From Poecilobothrus nobilitatus (Eukaryota; Arthropoda; Insecta; Diptera; Dolichopodidae), in contig OX352774.1 in assembly GCA_947095535.1 (NCBI GenBank), positions 76,136,416-76,200,415 of the forward strand: a stretch of 64,000 nucleotides of DNA, written 5' to 3'. Positions 1-10,964 of this stretch are shown in pieces. Each line of letters opens with the position of its first letter. Positions within the stretch are counted from its first letter, which is position 1. Position numbers and translations under genes: made by a program. The notes beneath the pieces were generated by a model. It was not told the DNA's origin. It saw only the letters and a list, made by a program, of their open reading frames with translations, and ran no database searches.

Positions 1-1069
1 ATACATAAATGTTTTTTTTTCTATAAAAGGCTATTGTTTTTTATGTAAACCATTGCACTGTATGCGTACATATACATAGGTAAATACTTCAAAATATGTA
101 ATAATATGTGCTTCGAAAATATTTTTGGTTTAAAAGCGATAAATTTGAAAGATATGAATGTGTAAACAAATTAATGTGCCGCACTTGAGAACACAGTGTA
201 AAATTTAATATGCATTTACTTAAAATTTAGTAAGCAAGTGTTAAATTTAAGTTTTTTTTCATCAAATCAATTGATTTTTAGTATACATTTTTATTTAAAA
301 AAGCAATGTGTTTATTTATAATATTTATATAGATATGTGTTTTTCCTTTCTTAATTATAATTAAAATAGGGCTTTTCTTTCGAAACTCTTAACATATTAA
401 AATGGCATATTATGGCCCTAACATTGATATCTAAATTGGGAGCTGCCTTTCAATTAAGATCTATTAGGGAATAATGATCTGCACCACTAATGCCTTTTTC
501 TGAAGTGCAAAAACTAAGAATATATTTCCAATTATGTAAAAATATTAAACAACAAAAAGAATATATTAAAAATAAGAAATCCAGTCTTTTTTAAAATAGT
601 AAATAACAACAATATTTTTCTTTTCAATAACAATAATTATGAATTAATCATAAAATATATGTTATGTACATACATACAAAATTTTTTTTTTTAATTCAAA
701 AACATTAGCATTTAGAAGTAAGCAATTTAATATATTCTCAATTACATACTTTTAAAACCAAATTTTTTTACTACATATGTATGTAGGTACAAACATGTAC
801 AAAAATGGTATGCATATTTTTATGTGTGCTGTACTATTAAAAATCTGCTAACACAATCACACCAAATTCCTAAATTCCCAACTATTATTATTAGTTGATT
901 TATCGATTTATTATTTTTTAATATGTAGGCAACAGTTATATTTATATGAATGGACGGTAAACATAAACGAACAAAAAAAAATTTTATGTATGCATATGAA
1001 TGGACGGTAAATATAAACGAACAAAAAAAAATTCAGAATGTTCTATAGGTTATAATTTATATTTTTTAA
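1..1069. other. AT-rich intergenic DNA, no gene seen
   Basis: No open frame with protein-like composition on either strand. It holds only homopolymer runs, CATACATA-type microsatellite words and the short tandem pair at 945-1032. Confidence 0.6.
945..1032. repeat. Two-copy 50-bp tandem repeat
   Basis: The segment beginning TATGAATGGACGGTAAA at 945-982 recurs at 995-1032 with one substitution. The period is 50 bp. It is probably a local duplication and has no coding content. Confidence 0.85.
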
Positions 1070-1337
1070 ATAGAATGCATGCATAAATTAAACATTTAAA
1101 AAAAAAAAAGAAATACTTAGCGTACCTAAATAACAGAAAACAAAAAAAAGGAAAATGTAATACTGGAAGAAAAATAAAAACGAATAGAAAAAAAAGTGTA
1201 TGAATCAAAGTTTTTAAAGGGTCGCATTTTTAAGTGGAAATAAAGAACATTATAAAATTGCAATAACAATTTTATTTAAATTTTTATTTTTGCTATGCAA
1301 TGTTTCTTAATTTTTTAAAAATCTTGCCACAATGTAT
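1070..1337. repeat. Duplicated flank, copy A
   Basis: This segment is a diverged direct repeat of 2459-2872. Shared words include CTTAGCGTACCTAAATAA, AAAGGGTCGCATTTTTAA and the run ending TTGCCACAAT. Copy B carries about 145 extra bases in its middle (about 2580-2729). The hAT element 1346-2354 starts only 8 bp after copy A ends. Confidence 0.8.
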
Positions 1338-1345
1338 AATACAAT

Positions 1346-2354
1346 CAGTGGCGGAACTTCACAATTTGGGCCCGCCCGCGCAAAAATAAAATATTCTATT
1401 AAAATAATATTCAAAAATAAAAAAAAAATATTAAAATATTTTTTTTTAACAAAAACAAGTTATATATTTATTTCATATATCATATTGCACTCAAAATAAA
1501 AATAATACAAGAACGAATCTAAAATTTAATGGACCTTGTATATTAAAATCTTTGCTCCTTGACTTCATATTGGCAAAATCAGTAATGATCCTCTTTATTT
1601 GCATTTTTCCAGCCGCTTTTGCTTCAACGGAAAGTATTGAAAGATTGCTTAAACAGTCTTTACCAATGGTATTACGCATATAATTTTTTATTACTTTCAG
1701 CTTTGAAAAAGAACGTTTAGCAGATGCGATCGTAACAAGTAGCGTGAGAAACAAAAACAATGCTGTTATCATTTGTGGAACACTTGCAGCTACAGTTGAC
1801 AATTTTACTATTAAAAGTTCAGCGAATTCGCGTATAGATGATATTTTTGATATTTCATCGTGCAGCATTGCCTTTACCATAACCATTTGCAGTGGAAATT
1901 CTTTTAATATATCTTCTCTATACTTTCGCTGTAGTGCTTCTTTATATAATTACTATATCACGTAATATTGCGTATAATTTACTATATCACGTTCCGTCAT
2001 TAGCATTAATTTATTTTGATGGATGCAGGAAAATAATTCAAGAACAGAACTAATGTAACAGAAAAATCACAAAAACTATGGTTTAAACTAGAAATTACAC
2101 ATCAATATTACAGATTAGCTGCAATAGAATTAGAACCATATTCACATCAACTACAAATAACTAAAACTCATGGCAGTGCTATTCAATGTTAGTTTTATAA
2201 ATTTTTTATGGGCAACTATAACTGCGGGAAAAAAGTTCCAGTGTATGTATATAAAAAATGATTGTAAATAATGTTTTTAATAATAATTTTGGGCCCCCTA
2301 TAGCCGGTGGTCCCTCCGCAACGCAGGGTTCTGCGTCCACTAGTTCCGCCACTG
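1346..2354 (-). mobile_element. hAT element with 13-bp inverted ends and 8-bp target duplication
   Basis: The left end reads CAGTGGCGGAACT and the right end is its exact reverse complement at 2342-2354. The 8 bp AATACAAT lie directly outside both ends (1338-1345 and 2355-2362), the target-duplication length of hAT elements. Inside is the C-terminal part of a hAT transposase on the minus strand. At 1,009 bp it is too short for a full transposase, so it is internally deleted and non-autonomous. The perfect target duplication suggests an insertion that has not been rearranged at its edges since. Confidence 0.93.
1491..1886 (-). pseudogene. hAT transposase C-terminal fragment (ZMYM1/DUF4371-type)
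   Basis: About 131 codons of the hAT C-terminal dimerisation region. The key block is ASAKRSFSKLKVIKNYMR followed by LSNLSILSVE, which matches the family pattern of A-S-x-E-R-x-F-S-K-L-K...R...L..L..L.I; the usual Glu after SA is Lys here. There is no zinc finger and no catalytic region, so this is only the tail of a transposase that is usually several hundred residues. It lies wholly inside the hAT element 1346-2354 and would have come from its last exon. It cannot be an active transposase. Confidence 0.85.
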
Positions 2355-2458
2355 AATACAATATAACAATCAGAAGTTCAGATCATTACATAGTACCCAT
2401 ACTACTATAATATGTATATGAATGAATATATCAGTATATATGTGTGTCAGTATATTTT

Positions 2459-2872
2459 AAATAGGCTGTATGCCTAAATGTAATATTAAAAAAGAAAATA
2501 AGTCCTTAGCGTACCTAAATAACAGAAAAAAAAGTAAAATGTAATATTGGAAGAAAAATAAAAACGAATAGAAAAAAAAGAGAACAAAAAATGTTACTTT
2601 GATTGTTTTTAAATATTTTTAAAGGCTATTTCTTATGTATATGTGAACATCTTATATTTACACACATAACAAATGGAAAAAAAGAAATATTAAAATGTCA
2701 TGCTATAAAAGAAAGAAAAAACAAGGCAGTATATAAATCAAAGTTTTCAAAGGGTCGCATTTTTAAGTGGAAATATAGAACGTTATAAAATTGCAATATT
2801 TTTATTTAAATTTTAAATTTTATAGCTATGCAACGTTTTCTTAATTTTTTAAAAATTTTGCCACAATAAATT
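2459..2872. repeat. Duplicated flank, copy B
   Basis: Direct-repeat partner of 1070-1337. It contains about 145 bp of additional sequence (about 2580-2729) absent from copy A. The pair sits on either side of the hAT element, so the duplication may predate the hAT insertion. Confidence 0.78.
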
Positions 2873-3019
2873 AATAATAAAAAAATTCAATATATTCTAT
2901 ACTATAACAGGTAATAATATAATTATAGACTGTAAGGGCAACTGTAAAAATTCAAAATTAAACAAGAAAAAAAAAAATATCAATTTAATACTTATATTTG
3001 TCGTTACTAAAAAGAATAA

Positions 3020-3487
3020 AATAAAATAAATAAAAAAAATGTTTTAAAAAAACAGCTTTGAACTAATAAGTGGAAAATAAATTTTTAATAGCAAATTTTT
3101 CTGTAATTTTCTAAACTATATTGTTACAATCGAGATTTCTTTGAAAAAGTTTATTTCAATATGCCAAATATATATATAAATATAAGTATATATAAGTTTT
3201 AAAGTCTGCGAAATTAAAATAAAAGCTGGAGGCAACAAACGCATAACTATAAACTTATATTTTTAAATTTTGCCTCCAGCTTTTATATTAATTTCACAGA
3301 CTTTAAAACTTATGTATACTTATATTTATATATATATTTGACATATTGAAATAAACTTTTTCAAAGAAATCTCGATTGTAACAATATAGTTTAGAAAATT
3401 ACAGACATATTTGCTATTAAAAATTTATTTTCTACTTTTTAGTTCAAAGAAGCTGTTTTTTTAAAAATTTTTTTTATTTATTTTATT
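3020..3487. repeat. Large inverted repeat (about 214-bp arms, 37-bp loop)
   Basis: Left arm 3020-3233 and right arm 3271-3487 are reverse complements over their whole length with only scattered mismatches and small indels. The loop is 3234-3270. The inner arm ends carry TGGAGGCA / TGCCTCCA, and the outer ends are A-rich (AATAAAATAAATAAAA). No clear target duplication is visible. Transcribed from either strand it would form a long, nearly perfect RNA hairpin. It may be a foldback/MITE insertion or a hairpin-RNA locus. The right arm overlaps the 3' end of the coding relic at 3478-4398. Confidence 0.93.
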
Positions 3488-4398
3488 AAATTTTGATTTT
3501 CTGATAAAAATTTACGATGTAACTCAGCTATGCTTAAATCAGCTGCCAGATATTTTCTATGTTTATTTTGTGATCTAGAGTAATGAGAAACTTGTGTAGG
3601 AAGTCCTGAAATGTACTGATGTTCCCTCTGTAAATCTGCGATCGATACTTTATGAGAATTGTTTTCGTGTCGCCCTCTGCCATCTGAAATGTCCTTGTCT
3701 TTTTGTAAGACTTTTTTTCTTAATCTATCTCTCTTTAGACCATGAATGGTGAGGAAAGCTGAAGCACATAAAGTAACAGTTTTACAGGAAAAATCTAATA
3801 AATACTGAAAAACTCTACGTTGTCTTATGTTGTTCGACTTTCTTGGACGAAAACGTTTAGGTATTTCTTCTTTAATACATCCTTTTAGATATATATTTTG
3901 TTGAGTATGACTAGACAAGTTTATAAATTTATTGAATATAATTTTTGCATCTGAATTTTTAATTTTTTTTATTACACTGGCACCAGCATTTTGAAATATC
4001 TCGCATTTTGTAACTTTTTAATTGATTTTTCTTCTTTTGATTTTTTCCCATAATTTTGGTAAATATTTTCTTTTTTTATCTACCGAAATAGGTAGATCAC
4101 TTATATCTATTGGTAAATGCTCAGAGGTATTTTCTTCAACTAAGAATTCTAATTAACCTGTTTCTGGATTAATCAACATACGTTCTGGATTGGATTCTGG
4201 TCCGAAATTTTCAGAACATACAGGCAACGTTAAAGTAAACAATACTGTTTCATGAGTTTTTAAGTTTTCGTCAATTTTTATGTTTTCATCAGTTTCCGAG
4301 TTTTTTTTAATTTGGTCTTCACAAAACCTATAGCAATATAATAAATTATAATTCACAAAACCTATAACAATATAATAAATGTATCTGAAGGAGAGCAA
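3478..4398 (-). pseudogene. Unclassified arthropod transposon-like protein, degraded
   Basis: The best frame runs from about 4017 to a stop at 3478. It has a KCEIFQNA-type Cys start, then PRKSNNIRQRRVFQYLL, a Cys-rich helix region (TVTLCASAFL), then the block GRGRHENN, then LPTQVSHYSRSQNKHRKYLA and LSIAELHRKF. I recognise this order (R-G-K-H...S-H-Y-x-R...Y-L...L-x-x-x-x-x-Y) from a repetitive, uncharacterised protein family in insect genomes; I cannot name the transposon superfamily securely. Upstream, in another frame (4020-4132), SVDKKRKYLPKLWEKIKRRK fits the basic N-terminal part. The ORF lacks an ATG, is frameshifted near 4018, and ends inside the inverted repeat, which suggests that the repeat truncated it. 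A short tandem duplication (about 4319-4380) lies at the upstream end. Confidence 0.55.
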
Positions 4399-4651
4399 AG
4401 ATGAGTATATACATACATAGAATTAGTAATACTTTGTGTAACTCCTGTTTCCAAAATCCAACCGGTGTCAGAAGAATCATCAGAACCAATTAACCCACAT
4501 TCTATCAAAAGTCTACACAAAATGAAAATGAAATAATAATAATATTAAAATATTGTAAATATAATATAAAAATTTTCATTACTTCTTTGTCATTTCATAT
4601 TTTTCATCCATAATAGCTTTTTAATTTTTTTACACTTTATGCCTAAATATT

Positions 4652-4897
4652 ATTTTCACTTTAAATTTACATTAATTTACACTTTCACAACAAAACTATT
4701 TTCATACTACATACATATTTTAACTCGTAGTATGAAAGTTAACTTTAATGGCATACTTGATCAATAAAATTTGAATTATTTTTCGATAAAATTTATCATA
4801 AAAATTAAATATGTAATTTTCACTTTAAATTTACAACAATTTACACTGTTTCACAAAAAAACTATTTTCATACTACATACATATTTTAACTCGTAGT
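4652..4897. repeat. Direct repeat pair, about 80 bp each
   Basis: 4652-4730 and 4815-4897 share ATTTTCACTTTAAATTTA, then TTTCATACTACATACA and TTTTAACTCGTAG, with few differences. Both copies stop at the same base; after copy 2 the sequence continues CAGTGTGTTGG, which could be a decayed hAT end. Confidence 0.8.
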
Positions 4898-5339
4898 CAG
4901 TGTGTTGGAAAAGGTTTTTTCGACGGTACTTTTGACAGGTCATTTTGGTACTAGAATTACGAAAAATGTACTAAAATTGTATATTCAAAAGAAAATAATA
5001 AAAATCGTTTCGTTTTATAAAGAGAATTTTTATTTTAACATAATCAAACATAAATTTTTATTCATTTCAAACATAATCAAACATATTTCAATATATCAAA
5101 TTTTCAACATAACCATAAACATAAAAAAAAACAAATTAAATACCAATTCTGGTAATAACAAGTTATTAACTAATTATTTTGGTTTCTAATTTAAACATAA
5201 AATATTAGCAAAAATCACAATTCACAACTTTTAAAAAACATTATCATATCTTATTACAAAAAAAAAGCTTTCATAAAGTAGTTTTACAGAAAATTAAAAT
5301 AAATCGTTAGGTGGCATCCAATCAAAATTATCTTTATCT
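4898..5339. other. AT-rich segment, possible 3' end of the hAT relic
   Basis: Begins CAGTGTGTTGGAAAAGG, resembling a hAT terminus (CAGTG...). The rest is simple AT-rich sequence up to the transposase stop codon at 5340-5342. No matching right end was found, so the terminus is only a suggestion. Confidence 0.3.
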
Positions 5340-5875
5340 TCAATCAGAATCCTTGGCTAACATTATTGACTCAAAAGTTTTAGTTTGCAATTGATTTCTA
5401 TATTTAGTTTTAACTACCGTCATTTGTGAAAACAATCTTTCGACAGTGGCAGAAGAATGTGGTAGACTTAGAAGGGCCTTCGAAAAATTCGATATATTAG
5501 AAAAAACAAACTCTTCTTTTCCATTTTTTAAATTCCCAACAACATCCCAAAATTTTTCTATATCATAACTTTTTAAAATACTAAGATCGTCGTGCTCTTG
5601 AGATTCCTAAATTCAGAATCAATCAACTCTATTTCAGAAAATATTTCAGAGAAGTCTTTTGCCAAATGTACAATTGTCTGAAATTCAGAAATATAAACAG
5701 GGTCTATTCTTACCAATTGATTTAAAATGGGATTATCAAAAACGAAACGTGTTTTAATTTGGGTGCACAGTTCAGTGTAAAAAGAAATAGAGTCATTTAT
5801 AAATGTGTTATATTCATTTTCAGTTACGAAATTTTCACTTTTTAAAACTTCTATATTGGGTCCGCAGTAAATATT
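5340..5875 (-). pseudogene. hAT transposase C-terminal relic 2
   Basis: Reading leftwards from about 5490, the frame gives LSLPHSSATVERLFSQ followed by VVKTKYRNQLQTKTFES and a TGA at 5340-5342. This is the typical hAT dimerisation block (S-S-A-x-V-E-R-x-F-S-Q...R-N-x-L...T). Upstream comes KSYDIEKFWDVVGNLK in the same frame; a one-base frameshift near 5606 then moves into a frame reading NPILNQLVRIDPVYI. The catalytic half is missing; the relic meets a (TTTA)n array at 5876. The sequence differs from the other hAT copies here, so it is a separate family. Confidence 0.82.
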
Positions 5876-6382
5876 TTTATTTATTTATTTATTTATTTAT
5901 TTATTCATTTCTCAAAAAGAGCTCTGTGAAGCTCATACAGAGTGTATACATTTTTTTATCAAATTAAATCTTAAATTCAGATCAGTGCAATAATAATTAA
6001 ATCTAGATATTATATTTTAATCTTGTAATTAACAAAAAACAAAGGCAAAAAAAAACAAAACAGAAAATAAAATAAAAAAGAAAGAACGAGATGTTATTTT
6101 AAGTTATATACATAATAAAATTATTTAGTTAAAGTACTAAGTTCAAAGTTGAAAAAAAATAAAAAAAATACGAATTAGGCAACATTTTTATTACGATTTG
6201 AAATTAAATTATTATTTTATATATAAGATTTTTTGCATATAAAATGTAAAAAATATAGTTTATTTATTTTATTTAGTAACATTGATATAAAAGAAAAATA
6301 AAAAAAAATATTCAAAATTTGTAACAGTTGAATTCTTTGTTACAAGCACAACAAAATATTTACATAAAAAAAACACAAAAAA
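5876..6382. repeat. (TTTA)n microsatellite and possible LINE 3' tail
   Basis: About eight TTTA units (5876-5908) are followed by TTCATTTCTCAAAAAGAG and CTCTGTGAAGCTCATACA. Read on the minus strand this is a unique 3' UTR-like segment ending in AAATGAATAAATAAATAA, as some non-LTR elements end. No coding region accompanies it. The remainder to 6382 is plain AT-rich DNA. Confidence 0.45.
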
Positions 6383-8066
6383 TTATTTTTCATGGTAGTT
6401 TTCCATACATATTGGGCACAAGGGAACCTCACAAGTACTATAAAAGAATCGAGTTTTACTGCTACAAGTATCTAAACGACATCTAGAAGTATTAGGTTGT
6501 TTACTTTTTTTTGGCCAATGTCCTCTTCCATTATATCGTAAATTGAAATTAGTTTTTCTTTTAGGCGAAGGATCTTCTAAAACTGAAGTTGGCCTTCCGC
6601 GCTTTTTTTGAGTAGAAAGTTTAAGTGCCAAAGCTATTTCTGCTTTAAATTCAAGCAACGGAACCTTATTAAATTTTTCTCTATAGCATATCCATGCATT
6701 AACTAATGACATATTTATCATATGAAAAAAAATGCGGAGATGCCATTTCTTATTTTTAAATCCATGTGGATAATGCGCTATCATGCGATCCATCAAATCA
6801 ACCCCGCCCATGAACATATTATATTCTTGAATACAAAATGGTCGTTTTATTTTTATATGTTGTTTTGTTTTACTGTCCCATCGTTTTACCTCATCTTCAG
6901 GTTGCTTTCCAGCATAGGTTGATACTATATGTACGTCTTTATTGTCGTTTCAACGAAAAACCGTTATATTGTCGGATGATGTAGCAAAAGTAGAACCTTC
7001 GCATGAAAGTTCTTTTGAATTTCTCAATTTTTCCTGAACATCTGGTACTCTATTTATTCGAAGTGTTCCAATTACATGTATATTTCGATCTCGTAAGGTA
7101 CAAAGAAGTGGTAGAAAGAAGTAAACAAATTATCCATAAATAATTTATGTTCATTTCCTTCAAATCGTGGCAAAGACGAATAACACTATCAGCGATAGGT
7201 CCAATAATGCATTTATTAGAGTTCTTTCCTTCATAAAATTCAAAACAATTTGCTTATCCATTTGAAGAGGCCCTAATCCAAACCTTAAACCCCCATTGCT
7301 TTGGTTTATTGCGTAAATATTGCTTCATTGGACTTCTACCTTTAAAAGGTATCAACATTTCATCGATCGACTGTTTTTCAGATGGATTTTTGGCTTGATG
7401 AAAAGCATTATGCAAAATATCAAGTATAGGTTTAATTTTCCAAAATCGGCCTTCTTTATGCTCTTTGTCGTTGTCTGTAAAATAAAGATATCTTTTTATA
7501 TCTTCGAACCTATTCACAGACATACTATCAGCAATTATATCAAACCGTAATCCTTTTATAGAAGACCAGTACATCCGACTTCTTGGATATTTTATATAGT
7601 TCATAATGATATTTATTCCTATAAATACTTTAACTTCATTTACAGAAATTTTAAAATTAATCTTTCCTTGTTGATGAGCGTATCGGATTGATTCTTCCAT
7701 AATTAATTCAAAAATATCCTCAGGAAACATTGCCATAAAACAATCTAATGGTGTATCTCCAGTAACAAGCCAACAATCGACTCCTTGGAATTCTGGAATA
7801 TTCTGATTATAATCATTTTCTTTTTCAAAATATCATAGATTATTTCTATTTTGTCATAGATTATTTCTATATCATATTTTTACATCATCTAATCGTTCTA
7901 CATTTTCATCTATTTGTACGTTGCTAATAACATCGTTATCAGCCAAATCATTTTCAATGTTTTCATATTGCTCATAATCATCACTCGAACTGCAAAAGCT
8001 AGCTTCAGAGTCTGATGGATAGTGAATCAGTTCCAGTATTTCTACATCATTTAATTTTAAACCCAT
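6383..8066 (-). pseudogene. piggyBac-like transposase relic 1
   Basis: Start at 8066: an acidic N-terminus (MGLKLNDVEILEL...SSSDDYE), as in piggyBac transposases. The 7254-7850 part covers the N-terminal half of the transposase domain (PEDIFELIMEESIRYA, YLRNKPKQWGFKVWIR, SIDEMLIPFKGRSPMKQYL with the first catalytic Asp). The middle (6818-7253) is readable only by changing frame (RDRNIHVIGTLRINRVP, DNITVFR). The C-terminal part (6383-6817) has FMGGVDLMDRMIAHYPHG with the third catalytic Asp, a basic stretch and a Cys-rich C-terminal knuckle (CRLDTCSS...CEVPLCPICMENYH). At least two frameshifts and stops make it non-functional. I found no inverted ends for it. Confidence 0.88.
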
Positions 8067-8876
8067 CTACCAAAGGAAAAATTTTTAATTTCTTAAACAC
8101 TGTACAATAATAATAAAACAAGCCCTTGAGAAAGCTAAAAATTTTATATGAAATAGCTAAAAATTTTGTGTACCTACATACATAGGTACCTATTGCTGTT
8201 TTTGTTTATAAAATAGAACGGATATATTGCAATATTACATTTTATGTACATTATTGTAATCTATAATATAATACACAAGATGTTGGCGAGACCTTGCCAA
8301 CATGTAAAAAAATATATTTTATATCTATAATAAAACACTCACACTGAATGTAAACTAAACTGGCAATGATGATATTTCTGTATATTTATTTAATAATTTA
8401 AAATTTTATTACCAAAGATACAAATTTTTGACTCAAAGTATTATCAAGAGACACAAACCGTTCATTAAAAATAAAAATAAATTTAGTAAATATTATTACG
8501 AGTGACCAAATTTTCCGCTAGATGTATTATCAGAGACACAAACCCTTCATTAAAAGTGAGTACAGTCAAAAAAGGAAAAGTACAATACTTAAAAAACACA
8601 TTTTCAATCAAAATAAATTCAGCAAATTTTTAATTTTTAAATTTGACCGCTACGTCCATTATGAACTGGTCGCAGCGGTAAATTAAAAATAAATTATTAA
8701 TCTTCTGTTGGCATTTTCAATCTTTGTTTTGGAAAAAAAAAATAAAAATAGGTACTCTTAATAAAATTAAAACGCCTGAAAGTGAAAAAGTGAGAGTGAG
8801 CAAAGTTTATAGTAAACCTCATATTTATAAGAAAAAAATAATAGGCCGATTTTATTCTTGATTTTGTTTTCATTAG

Positions 8877-8885
8877 TATAAAAGC
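8877..8885 (+). promoter_or_regulatory. TATA box in repeat unit 1 (candidate)
   Basis: TATAAAAGC followed within 20 bp by AAAGCTTCG. The box and its downstream 40 bp are conserved in unit 2 while neighbouring bases have drifted. No transcript evidence. Confidence 0.4.
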
Positions 8886-9745
8886 AGGTGAAAGCTTCGT
8901 AACGTACTTTAAAATAGTTTTGTTTATTTAGGTTGAAATTTAGATTTTTAAGCTAAATTTTCGGTAGAACTGGTATAACATAAAATATTCGAAATTTTTT
9001 TATTAATGTAAAATTCGGCTGACTTAAATAATTATATTTCATAACAAAAGTCAGAAACTTACTAAATATTATAGAAACGGATATTTTTCTTAAAAAAAAA
9101 AGAAAAAAATAACATAGAAAATATCATTTTAGACGCCTTCTCTCACAAAAGATTCATAATTTTGTACTAATTTATTATTAGACCATTAATAATATTGTTA
9201 GCCATGGAAAAAAATAAGATTTATTAATCAGATCAGATAATATAATACCTGAAATTAATGATTGAATTTCTGATAATATACACAATATAATGATAAGACC
9301 TTGCCAACATATAAAAAAAAAATATTTTATTTCTATAATAAACCACTCACACTGAATGTAAACTAAACTGGCAATGATGATATTTCTATATATTTATTTA
9401 ATAATTTAAAATTTTATTATCAGAGATACAAATCTTCGACTAAAAGTCTTATCAGAGACACAAATGTTTACTTTTTAAAAAGTACTTTCGACACAAAATT
9501 TAAAGCAAATTTTTAATTTTTAAATTTGACCGCCACATCCATTATGAACTCGCAGCGGTAAATTAAAAATAAATTATTATTCTTCTGTTGGCAGTTTTCA
9601 AACGACTCTTTGTTTTGAAAAAAATAAAAATACTCTTAATAAAATTAAAAGACCTGAAAGTGAAAAGAGCAAAGTTTATAGTAAGCCTTATATTTATAAG
9701 AAAAAAATAATAGGCCGATTTAATTCTTGATTTTGTTTTCACTAT

Positions 9746-9754
9746 TATAAAAGC
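9746..9754 (+). promoter_or_regulatory. TATA box in repeat unit 2 (candidate)
   Basis: Identical TATAAAAGC, 869 bp downstream of the first, again followed by AAAAGCTTCG and then GTTTTGTTTATTTAGG. Confidence 0.4.
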
Positions 9755-10045
9755 TGGTAAAAGCTTCGCAACAGACTTTATTGTAGTTTTGTTTATTTAG
9801 GTTAGAATTTTGATTTTTTAAGCTGAATTTTTGATATAACATAAAATATTTGAATTTTTTTTATTAATATAAAATTCGGCAGACTTAGCTAATTATATTT
9901 CATAACAGAAATCAGAAACTTACTAAATATTATAGAAATGGATATTTTTCTTAAAAATAACATAGAAAATATCATTTTAGAAGCCTTCTCTCACAATAGA
10001 TTCATAATTTTGTACTAATTTATTTATTAGACCATTAAATTAAAA

Positions 10046-10937
10046 AGCTGTCGAAAACGACCGTCACAAAAAAAAAGACCCCGAAAATTTATGAAATTAC
10101 ATTATCAGAGACATGAATCTTTTATTAAATATACCAAAGACCTCTTCCAAAGTACATTTGAATAAAATAAATTCAGCAAATTTTTTTCAAGCAAAAAAAA
10201 AAATAAACGCAAAAGACTTGAAAGTAGTTTTGGTAATTGAAGTAATTTCGCGGCGAAAACAACTGATTTTCATCGACATAAAATTTTTTTTTTTAAAACT
10301 AAAGAAAAATAGAGAGTAAAATTTTAACAAATATTAAAATTCTTTCGATTATTGGGAGTGTTTTAAATGTAACAAAAAATAAATGTCGTAGCGGTTGGTG
10401 TTGGTTGGTTTTTCGGCGGTTTTTATTGTGCACTTTATACATGTGTTTCAAACAATTTTTGAGATATCGGCACGAACTTTTACCCTGAATGTGTTTTTAG
10501 CTTGGACCATTTTTTCTCAATAATTAAAAAACTGTCAAAAATTATCGCCACGAAAAAACGGCGAGAATAAATTAATAAACTGTACCTAACATTTTTAATT
10601 TTATGTGTTTAGATTTGTTTTATGTTTTTTTTCTATTACAAGTAAGTAAGTGATTTCAACGTTTTTTAATGGTGCTGATGTAAAAATGAAATTTTTAGGT
10701 AGTTTATTAAGGGAGTCAGTATGATAACGTAAATGGTTTTGGATCTATAGAATTTGTGCAATTGCACAGGGAATTTTCTAGTTATCATCTAAAAATACTA
10801 AAGACTTTCAATTTTCAAAGCGATTTTTCAATATTATAATTAATTTTTAGTATACTTATACGTTTTTCCTTTTCATAATAAGATTTATAGCTATTCATTG
10901 CTTTCATTTTTTTTTTGGTGTTTTTATTGTAAAACAA
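10046..10937. other. AT-rich DNA with remnants of the upstream tandem repeat
   Basis: Contains the partial third repeat unit and two related words: GACCATTAAATTAAAAAG..CTGTC at about 10027 and a similar block at about 10505. No gene seen. Confidence 0.5.
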
Positions 10938-10964
10938 TTGAACCGAAAAACAGATACAGCAAAT

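Larger units (their letters stand above)
8278..10045. repeat. Tandem pair of ~870-bp units with partial third copy
   Basis: Unit 1 (8278 to about 9180) and unit 2 (about 9282-10045) align throughout. Shared words include ACCTTGCCAACAT, ACTCACACTGAATGTAAA, CCATTATGAACT flanked by inverted GACCGC/GCGGT words, CTTCTGTTGGCA, TAATAGGCCGATTT and GCCTTCTCTCACAA. A partial third copy lies at about 10095-10230. Unit 1 starts with the hairpin ATGTTGGC...GCCAACAT. Each unit has one TATAAAAGC box. There is no long ORF inside. Possible identities: a satellite, 5' monomers of a retroelement, or tandem terminal repeats of an element whose body is lost. Confidence 0.9.

Noticed and set aside
4902..5189. 95-codon plus-strand ORF
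   Set aside because: Ile/Lys/Asn-rich text from AT-rich DNA, no motif, overlapping the probable hAT end.
8278..10045. Pair of LTRs of a retrotransposon
   Set aside because: The two units lie almost next to each other with no gag-pol between, no primer-binding site and no clear TG...CA ends; kept as tandem repeat.
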